Source: Pyrus communis
Taxonomy: Eukaryota > Streptophyta > Magnoliopsida > Rosales > Rosaceae
Direction: 5' to 3'
Assembly: GCF_963583255.1 (NCBI RefSeq)
Contig: NC_084806.1
Coordinates: 23,664,317-23,728,316, forward strand
DNA length: 64,000 bases
Shown here: positions 56,408 through 64,000 of the stretch, piece after piece
How the letters are laid out: each line of letters starts with the position of its first letter
How positions within the stretch are numbered: position 1 is the first letter of the stretch
Notes under the pieces: model-generated
What the model was told of the DNA's origin: nothing
Seen by the model: only the letters and a program-made list of their open reading frames with translations
Databases searched by the model: none
Position numbers and translations under genes: made by a program

Positions 56408-57542
56408 AGAATATCTTTAGGAAGTGGCAAGTGTTTGAAATTCCATATGAAATCAGGGCTGATGGATGGTACACTCTACAAAATCCCATTTTCATAAATT
56501 TTGATAAAATGAACTTCGCTACAATTCAAGATGTTCATACAAATTTCAGGCTACATCAGGCGGTAGTGCGTCTCACTAATGTGTTTGATTTTTAATTACT
56601 TTGATATTTTCACTTTTAATGTGTTTTATAATTTTTAGTCTCACTTTTAAGAGGATAAAACATTTATGAGTATGACGTAAGAGAGAGAGAGAAAAACCTT
56701 TGTTAGGTCGTTGACTTTAAAATTGAAAGTCTGTCTTTTTGTCTAAACTAATATTATACTAGTTGATTTGAATTTTAGACAATAGGTCAAGTAAAATTTC
56801 TCCTAGTAACGATAATAAGAAACTCTGATAATAAAATAATTAAATAAATAAAACAATTTTTTTTGAGGAAAACTAACCAAAAGGGTTTTAAAACTTTGAG
56901 TTTTAACCAAAAATTATGTTGTAAGTTTATTTAATGGTTAGTACAAAGTCCACTTTTAAATGGCCCAACCTAAATAATAAGTTGATTTCTCAATTTTTCC
57001 CCTAATGGTTATAGGTTAACTTACGTTAATTAATCTGTTAGTTTAGTTACTTTGAAATTAGCACAATTGACTGGAAGGGCTCTTTTTTGCTAAAACGTTG
57101 CAGAGTTCTTCAATCTACAGATTTTAACTTTTTTTCGTGAACTGGGCGAAGGTTTTGAGATTCCATTTTTTTGAAATTTTGATTTTTGTGTTGTTCGTTT
57201 AGGTCTTTGGAAGTAAGAATTATTCTTCAATTGAAGCTTTGTTGAAGCTTTTGAGATTTTTTTTTTCCCGAAACTGAAGGTTCTGAGATTTGTTTTTTTG
57301 GATTCGTGATCTTCGTTGTTATTCATTTTTACCTGGAGTTTTGTAATTAATCGCCGTTCTTCATAGTTTCGTTGTTTGGAGGTAATTGGCACTGCATTAC
57401 AGGTTCTGAGATTCAAGTTTCATAGTTTTTCAAGGTTTTGCATTTATTGATATATTTTGTGTTCAAATTACAATATATCAGGTAGTTGATTCCTTTTTTT
57501 TTTTTTTTTTTTTTTTTTTGAAATTTTTAGTTTGGATCTTAT
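56408..57542 (+). other. 3' flank of CASTOR
   Basis: AT-rich sequence with the 3' UTR and candidate polyadenylation signals (for example AATAAA-like runs near 56833-56852). Short ORFs (56404-56595 on +, 57090-57416 on -) have biased composition and no domain. A T-run at 57492-57520 precedes the first Cassandra LTR. Confidence 0.5.
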
Positions 57543-58265
57543 TATAACATCCCACATAGCCCAGGGGAGTGATCCTTATATGTATAATCCCATCTCTACC
57601 TAGCACGAGACCTTTTGGGAACTCACTGGTTTCGGGTTCCGTAAGAACTCCGAAGTTAAGCGAGAACGAGCTAGAGCAATCCCATGACGGGTGACCCACT
57701 GGGAAGTTGCTCGTGAGTTCCCAAAAACAAAATCGTGAGGGAATGGTAAGCCCAAAGCAGACAATATCATGCTACGGTGGTGAAGCGGGCCCGAGAAGTG
57801 ATCCGCCTCGGGCCGGGATGTGACAAATTGGTATCAGAGCCTAACCCTGGCTGCGTGTGTGCCGACGAGGACGTCGGGCCCCTAAGGGGGGTGAATTGTA
57901 ACATCCCACATAGCCCAGGGGAGTGATCCTTATATGTATATTCCCATCTTTACCTAGCACGAGGCCTTTTGGGAACTCACTGGCTTCGGGTTCTGTAGGA
58001 ACTCCAAAGTTAAGCGAGAAGGGGTTAGAGCAATCCCATGATGGGTGACCCACTGGGAAGTTGCTCGTGAGTTCCCAAAAATAAAACCGTAAGGGAATGG
58101 TAAGCCCAAAGCGGACAATATCATGCTACGGTGGTGGAGCGGGCCCAGGAAGTGATCTGCCCCCGGGCCGGGATGTGACAAAGTGAGTTCCCAAAAAGGC
58201 CTCGTGCTAGGTAGAGATGAGAATATACATATAAGGATCATTCCCCTAGGCTATGTGAGATGTTA
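57543..58265 (+). mobile_element. Cassandra TRIM with an inverted LTR fragment at its 3' end
   Basis: LTRs at 57543-57825 and 57897-58180 with the tRNA-Met PBS (TGGTATCAGAGCC near 57829-57841) and a purine tract between them. Immediately after, 58183-58265 is the first ~85 bp of a Cassandra LTR in the opposite orientation, ending GAGATGTTACA. 5S-like domains are at about 57640-57720 and 57990-58075. The flanks share TTAT, compatible with the composite having inserted as one unit. Confidence 0.88.
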
Positions 58266-58387
58266 CATTATTATTTTGAAGAATTTGCAGGTAAGTCTTG
58301 ATTTGTTCATCACGTTGTCTGTGCTTAATTTTTCATAAATAGTGGATGTAGTATTATAATAGTTTCTGAAACAGTTGTTATTATAGT
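58266..58387. other. Short spacer between Cassandra elements
   Basis: 122 bp of AT-rich sequence. Nothing recognised. Confidence 0.4.
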
Positions 58388-59240
58388 TGTCACATCCCCG
58401 CCCGGGGGGGACCACTTTCCGAGCCCGCTCCACCACCGTAGCACGATATTGTTTGCTTTGGGCCCCGACCACGCCCTCACGGTTTTGTTTCTGGGAACTC
58501 ACACGGAACTTCCTAATGGGTCACCCATCCTGGGAGTGCTCTCGTGCTCTACTCGCTTAACTTCGGAGTTCCCATGGAACCCGAAGCCAGTGAGCTCCCA
58601 AAAGGCCTCGTACTAGGTAGGGATGAGAATATACATATAAGGATCACTCCCCTGGGCGATGTGGGATGTCACAATCCACCCCCCTTTGTGGCCCAACGTC
58701 CTCGTCGGCACACACGAGACCAGGGTTAGGCTCTGATACCAAATTGTCACATCTCAACCCGGGGGGGGGGGGGACCACTTCCCTGGCTCACTCCACCCCC
58801 GTAGCACAATATTGTCTGCTTTGGGCCCCGACCACGCCCTCACGGTTTTGTTTCTGGGAACTCACACGAGAACTTCCTAGTGGGTCACCCATCCTGGGAG
58901 TGCTCTCGCGCGCTACTCGCTTAACTTCGGAGTTCCAATGGAACCCGAAGCCAGTGAGCTCCAAAAAGGTCTCGTGCTAGGTAGAGATGAGAATATACAT
59001 ATAAGGATCATTCCCCTGGGCGATGTGGGATGTCACAATCCACCCCCCTTAGGGGCCCGACGTCTTCGTCGGCACACACGCGACCAAGGTTAGACTCTGA
59101 TACCAAATTGTCACATCCCCGCCCGGGGCGGATCACTTCCCGAGCTTGCTCCACCACCGTAGCACGATATTGTCCGCTTTGGGCTTACCATTCCTTCACG
59201 GTTTTGTTTCTGGGAACTCACACGAGAACTTCCCAATAGG
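58388..59240 (-). mobile_element. Cassandra TRIM array, two full LTRs and a truncated third
   Basis: LTRs at 58388-58673, 58745-59037 and 59109-59240 (truncated), alternating with two internal segments each holding the inverted PBS (GGCTCTGATACCA or a variant). On the - strand the 5S domain reads GAAGTTAAGCGAG...GCGAGAGCACTCCCAGGATGG.., closer to functional plant 5S rRNA than the copies at 8306-9285 and 17612-18249. A G-run of about 12 lies in the second LTR end (58760-58772). Confidence 0.9.
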
Positions 59241-59244
59241 TCCA

Positions 59245-59310
59245 GACCAAAATCAAGGCGTGCTGGCCGTCACGTGAGAGTGACGTAACCAGCACACCCT
59301 GATTTTGGTC
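59245..59310. repeat. Near-perfect 66-nt palindrome
   Basis: Arms 59245-59266 and 59289-59310 (22 nt each, 20 pairs match) begin GACCAAAATCA. The 22-nt spacer holds a second short stem CGTCAC/GTGACG. The sequence is related to the terminal 70 bp of the chromovirus-like LTR (compare 238-300: 'gatcagggcatgctggccgtcacgtg'). Confidence 0.85.
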
Positions 59311-59321
59311 GGGATGTGTCA

Positions 59322-60383
59322 ATAGTACTTTTTAGCTTTTTAATTTTGTTTGTGATGTTTTGTTTTAGGAATATTGTTAGTTTTTTGTTCATTTTATATA
59401 AATATGATTTATGAAATAGTTATTGTTTTGTTTTACAAATATTGGGTTTAGTCCTTGTATATTGTTTGGATCTTGTCTCGCTGCAAAAAAAAAGAAGAAA
59501 TAGAATGTTTTGTTTGAAAGAATTTGTTTTCATTTGAAATTTAGTACATAAAATGGATTAGTTAAGGTTTTGTTCATACTATTTGCGAAGCATGGTCAAA
59601 ATATTGGTCTCCATCTTCTTCAATCCTTGGTAGTTTGGAATTGTAATGAGTCTCCCAAACTATCAAAGTGAAGTGGAAGTAGTGCTTCATTGGGATGAAT
59701 ACTTTGCCAACCTTGTCCACATTTTTTCCAATATTGTCTTCAAACGTTGGTCAAGGTATTCGTCATCACTCTTTGGTCTTTCTATCTCCGTGTCATTCTG
59801 TTTGAATACAAAGAAATATTATATTAAACAAATAGACAATAGTTGTCTAGGCACTATTTATGAAAATAGAAACCAAAATAGGTACACTATTTCTGAAAGT
59901 GATCAAGTAACTAGGGCATTGTTTATGAAAGTGGACTAAAAACTGGAGCACTATTTATGAAAGTCGACTAAGAACTTGGACTGTTTATGAAACTGGACGA
60001 ACAACTAGGTACTATTTATTAAAATGCACTAAGATCTAGTCACTAATTAGAAACTTAAAGCAAGAAAAATACATTGTTTATGAAAATGAACTAATTATTA
60101 TACTATATTTATGAAATTGTAGAACCACATATTTGTAGTACTTACAAAGATGTAGGAAGAAAGATAGAGATTTTGTTCCTTTCCATCTTTCGTTTCATTT
60201 TCTGACATGATATAGAAGGAAGCATCAATTAATTTCGTGTCAATTGGTCCATCAACAACAATGACGTTAAATCACTTATCAGCACAACAAGCTCAGTGAC
60301 CATGCTTCTTGTCTTTGGCATCAACCAAAAGTAGTCTGTGTGTAAGAAATAAAACCAAAAAGATTATAAATATACATATTTAT
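59322..60383 (-). pseudogene. Region with decayed coding fragments of unknown identity
   Basis: Most of this stretch is AT-rich non-coding sequence. Two - strand patches look like former protein: about 59690-59790 (D-D-E-Y-L-D-Q-R-L-K-T-I-L-E-K-M-W) and about 60184-60340 (L-L-L-V-D-A-K-D-K-K-H-G-H, then after stops I-V-V-D-G-P-I-D-T-K-L-I-D-A-S-F-Y). Neither matches a family I can name. Between them, 'actatttatgaaa..ggac' motifs recur every 35-60 bp (59850-60110). Confidence 0.4.
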
Positions 60384-61588
60384 TGTAACAACCCGACCCA
60401 AAAATTTACGTTTTTATTAAGGGAATTGACGAAAATGCCCTAGAGGCAAGGATTTTGACTTTTGTTGACATCGTCTAGAGGAACGTATAACTTATTTTTT
60501 CAACGTACTTGTGTAGTACTTGTTGATATGAACGCATAGGCGAAAGCCGCTTGCGAGTCCGAATTATAACGATATAGTCATAGACGTTTGAAATAATTGG
60601 AGCTCCCATTTTGGTGGGAAGGAAGCCAACCAGATTTTAAGGGAAGGTGAGGGGACCAATTAGGAGGAGGAGAAAGGAGGGAAAGGAGAGAGGAAAAAGA
60701 ACAAGGGATTGGCCCGATCCCCTGACCCGCGACCTCGACCCGTTTTCACCATATTTTCCGGTGGTTTTCACCGGATTTCTCATGAATTAGACCAAGCCAC
60801 CACTCCCAATCATTTCCTAACCCTTCCTTCCTCCATTATAACCCAAACTTGGAAGGGATTTGAGGGTATTTGAAGGTAAATTCACAAGGGTGCATCGGAG
60901 GTGGTGTGGCTGCGATCCGCCATTTCCAAAGTAAATCCCGTCAACCACCACCACCATTAGACTCCCCTAGAACCCAGGAACAAAGCCCAAGCAGTGGTGG
61001 AGGCGTCGAAGCAAGTTTGGAGGTCGAATCGAATCACACCAAATTATAGGGTTATGATGTCTTTTAAGTACTATTAGATGCCCTAGGTTCATATTTGATA
61101 TATGTATGACGTAATTTGATTGTTTGGACTTAGTTTCATTTCGATACGTGAATAGGTCAAAATATGAATCGACGATCCGACCGTTGGATCGTCACCAAAC
61201 TTGAATATGTTATAGTACGTAATATTTGAAGAATGTAGAAACTTACGGGTTGAGAATCTGACATACAGATCTTCCTGAATTAGATTTGTAAGTTCATAAG
61301 ATAAAATGTTGACCGCCATTTGAATTGGCAATTGGCAAAGATCCAACCATTGGATCGTAATATAACTTTAGTATGATGTTTTAGAAGCACAATGTGAATT
61401 TTTAGAAGTTACGGATTGGAAATCTGAGACGCAGATATTCCGGATTGAGTTACGTAGGGTTGTAGACCCTACCGTCGATCTTTGACCGACGGTTGACTTT
61501 TGGTCAATGGGTCTTAAATCATTCTAGAACGTCATTGGGGATATGTATTATGTAAGTTACATGTTATATCGATACAGATTCTGAGACG
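60384..61588 (+). mobile_element. Chromovirus-like LTR, + strand, cut by an Athila LTR
   Basis: Starts TGTAACAACCCGACCC, the start I associate with Tekay/Del LTRs, and includes two diverged repeats of 'ccgttggatcgtcaccaaac'/'ccattggatcgtaatataac' type segments about 170 bp apart (61177 and 61346). It is interrupted at 61589; the rest is not in the window. Confidence 0.6.
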
Positions 61589-62864
61589 TGATGTGAAATA
61601 TTCTAACACTCAAATAAAAACCCTATGATTGTAGTACGTGTAAGTAGGTTCTAGGCCGGGGATTAGAAGGGATGGTAATCTACTCAAATTCAACTCTAAA
61701 ACACTAAACTAGACAAAAAAACAGAAAACTAGACTCTAACAACTCAAAACAAGCTAAATAGACTCAAAACACACAAACTAAGTTAAATTGACTCGAAACA
61801 GACTCTAAGAAGTTATTTGGACGAATTTTAGACTATTAAGACCCAAAACACTAAAAAACACAAGTTTGTACAAATTCTAACTAAATGACAACCAAGTAAA
61901 GGGGGATTGGATTTTGGACGAAATTAAGGTAAAAACAAACAGATTTAAAGACTTAAATAACTTTGGACGAAACTAGGGAAAAATATGGGTTATAAGCTAG
62001 CTAGAGGGTCATTCTCCACACATGACACACTTGCATACAAATTGATTTCCAGTTGCTGTTCCAATAAACCATGAACCTCAACACCCTAGATTAACCGTGA
62101 ACAGCACTAATTAACCCTCAAATTTTCCTTAAGTCATTGAATTGGATGGAATACGCATCAGCAACCAAATTATTCTTCAATAGTTCCCTACATGAACAAC
62201 ATAATAGAGATACAATCAAAGATCATTAAGTTTTGTGAAAATCATAAGCATTGACAAGGCATTCGTAACTATGAAAAGCATGATACTCTTGCCAGGAATT
62301 TACTTAACACGATCGTGACTAGCAACCTCCACTACTTATAAATATAAGTTCATAACGATTAGGTGAAACTCCCTTATATTTTAGCATCAAATTCATGCAT
62401 GCAAACTAAGCGGGCCCTCTTAATCAACACACAAGAATAAGTTCTTAATCAAACAGTTAAGTAAATTGTATTCACGATTTATGAAATCACAAACTGAAAG
62501 TAATCAATTCATATTGCAAATATAATCATGGTTTCAAAGTCTCCTCTAGCTAAAACAAGTTTAGCTCCTCATGTTCGCAAAACAAAGATAATTAAACTTA
62601 AACATTAAAAACAAAGATAGAATACACCTAGAAACACTCTAGGTGGCTCCCCCTTTTTTCCTTGCTGCGCATAATGGGGATTTGTGTGAATTTAGGCTCG
62701 TGAGGTATGGTGGATGGTGTGGTGTGAAATTGTGGTAGAGGGTGGTGGTTTATGAGTGTTGCGGCATCATGTATTTAGAGGGTGAAGGGAAGGCATGAAA
62801 TTGGGTTGAAAAGGAGAAGAATTAGGACTCCAAATCACCAAAGAACAAGGACACTTTCAATTAG
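61589..62864 (-). mobile_element. Athila-type LTR, - strand, cut by another LTR
   Basis: Starts TGATGTGAAATATTC and follows element B LTR order through 'gctagctagagggtc', 'atgacacacttgcat' and 'aactaagcgggccc'. It breaks at 62864 inside the LTR, where a + strand LTR begins; the remainder should lie beyond 64000. Confidence 0.85.
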
Positions 62865-63220
62865 TGATAGGAGCATATTTATGCGACTTAAATGGCTTGT
62901 TCTCGTACATTTACGTTATGTTTCTTTAGTTATTTTAGTACTTTAAGCTATTTTCGTGTGTTTGTAGGTTCAAAGGGCTAAAGGAGCAAAAAGATGCATT
63001 TTGGAGACTTTTGGAGCACTTTTGGGCTAAGGACGGATAGCTTATGCTTGAAGCCAAAGTGTTGGACGAAATTGAAGACCTAATTGGAGCCAAAGTGTTG
63101 GAACCTTGTTCTCTTTAGTTTTAGGACATTTAAACCTTTCCTAATCCCAATCATGCCATGCATCACACACATCCATTCTAACACATTGTCATTGCACATG
63201 CATTTCCTTCATTAGTTAAC

Positions 63221-63470
63221 CCACATGCACTTATCACTTATCATCACCACATATCATATCACTTAATCACTTATCACTTATCATCACCACTTAACCACTT
63301 ATCATATCATAACCACATATCATATCACTTATCACTTATCACTTAACATATCATCCACCTACTTCACCTACAACATCCACCTACTTCACCTACAACATCC
63401 ACCTACTTCACCTACAACCTCCACTTACTTCACCAACCTCACACACTTACTTCACCTACAAACGACATAG
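63221..63470. repeat. Simple and 22-bp tandem repeats inside an LTR
   Basis: 'cacttatcacttatcatcaccacatatcat' type repeats (63229-63355), then about four tandem copies of a 22-bp unit 'ccacctacttcacctacaac..' (63355-63440). Confidence 0.85.
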
Positions 63471-63689
63471 CCATATGTTCCCTCCACTACTCCTATAAAT
63501 ACCCTTGCATTCATTCATTCATGGACATCTCATTTTCATACACAACACATTACAAACACATTCTCCCTTCCCTAGCCGTGAGCTTCCCATCCATTCCCTT
63601 ATAATCCAAACACCACTCCTTATCCATTTCCATAATCCCCCAAACCTCACCTTAGACCTTGTGCTACAACAACGAGGAAGATAAGAGGG

Positions 63690-63875
63690 CCTAAACGTTC
63701 ATACAATTCAAGTGTGAGTTGTTGGAATGTTTAGGTGTTTCTTTGATTTCAAAGTTTAAATTTAATTCTCTTTGTTTTGTACGTATGAGGAATGGAAGAG
63801 AAGAGTGCCTAAACGTTCATACAATTCAAGTTTGAGTTGTTGGAATGTTTAGGTGTTTCTTTGATTTCAAAGTTA
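63690..63875. repeat. Tandem duplication, offset 118 bp
   Basis: 'cctaaacgttcatacaattcaag' through 'gtttctttgatttcaaagtt' occurs at 63690-63757 and again at 63808-63875 with one difference noted. Confidence 0.85.
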
Positions 63876-64000
63876 TGAGGAACTAAACCCCCTTTAGCTA
63901 GGGGGTGATTCGAAACTATGTTTATATTTGCAATATGAATTGATTAACTTTCGTTGGAATTTCATAAGTTGTGGATTCAATTTGTTTAACCGTTTGATTG

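Larger units (their letters stand above)
62865..64000 (+). mobile_element. Athila-type LTR, + strand, runs off the window
   Basis: Starts TGATAGGAGCATATTTATGCG and follows the LTR order of 38418 onward. Probable target duplication copy ATTAG at 62860-62864. It contains a short-repeat tract (63221-63470) and a duplicated segment (63690-63875). Confidence 0.85.

Noticed and set aside
57090..57416. 108-codon - strand ORF downstream of CASTOR
   Set aside because: Lys/Ser/Asn-biased translation of AT-rich DNA with no motif and no sign of conservation.

Overview
The window is plant nuclear DNA: one large spliced gene of about 9.8 kb inside a heavily nested block of LTR retrotransposons. The gene is on the + strand at 46644-56407 and encodes the nuclear-envelope cation channel CASTOR, a component of the common symbiosis pathway. 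Its introns, codon use and surrounding repeat families (Athila-type Ty3 elements, a Cassandra TRIM carrying a 5S rRNA domain, chromovirus-like LTRs, a Copia element primed by tRNA-Met) indicate a dicot. I favour a woody Rosaceae species (apple or pear tribe), but that placement is recognition, not proof.

Left part (1-45447): retrotransposons inserted into one another. Many boundaries can be fixed by TG...CA ends and matching 5-bp target-site duplications (TSDs). An old Athila-type element A (+ strand, 5312 to about 34603) starts inside a ~170-bp satellite array. A is split by a second Athila-type element B (- strand, 5430-15281, TSD CTAAA), a Cassandra (17612-18249, TSD ACGTG), a Copia-type element D (18839-27579, TSD GGACA) and a solo LTR (31524-33973, TSD TTATG). 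B in turn contains a three-LTR Cassandra (8306-9285). To the right are two Athila solo LTRs (36157-37864, 38418-40256) inside a - strand Athila relic, a second satellite array (41628-42461), and a decayed Ty3 gag relic split by a solo Copia LTR (42687-43962, TSD CTTTG). No retroelement ORF is intact.

Middle (45448-57542): the CASTOR gene and its flanks. The coding sequence has 12 exons in any one transcript (about 897 residues), all joined in phase 0 with canonical GT-AG sites and no internal stop. There is also one extra exon. Exon 8 exists as two adjacent copies (53823-53921 and 53979-54077), each exactly 99 nt, separated by only 57 nt. This looks like a mutually exclusive exon pair that swaps part of the cytosolic gating-ring region, and it is the most interesting signal in the window. 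Introns 2 and 4 carry MITE-type insertions, two of them with clear TSDs.

Right part (57543-64000): Cassandra elements in both orientations, including a three-LTR array and a near-perfect 66-nt palindrome, then a stretch with decayed coding remnants of unknown identity, a chromovirus-like LTR, and two Athila LTRs in opposite orientation, one inserted in the other and running off the window edge.
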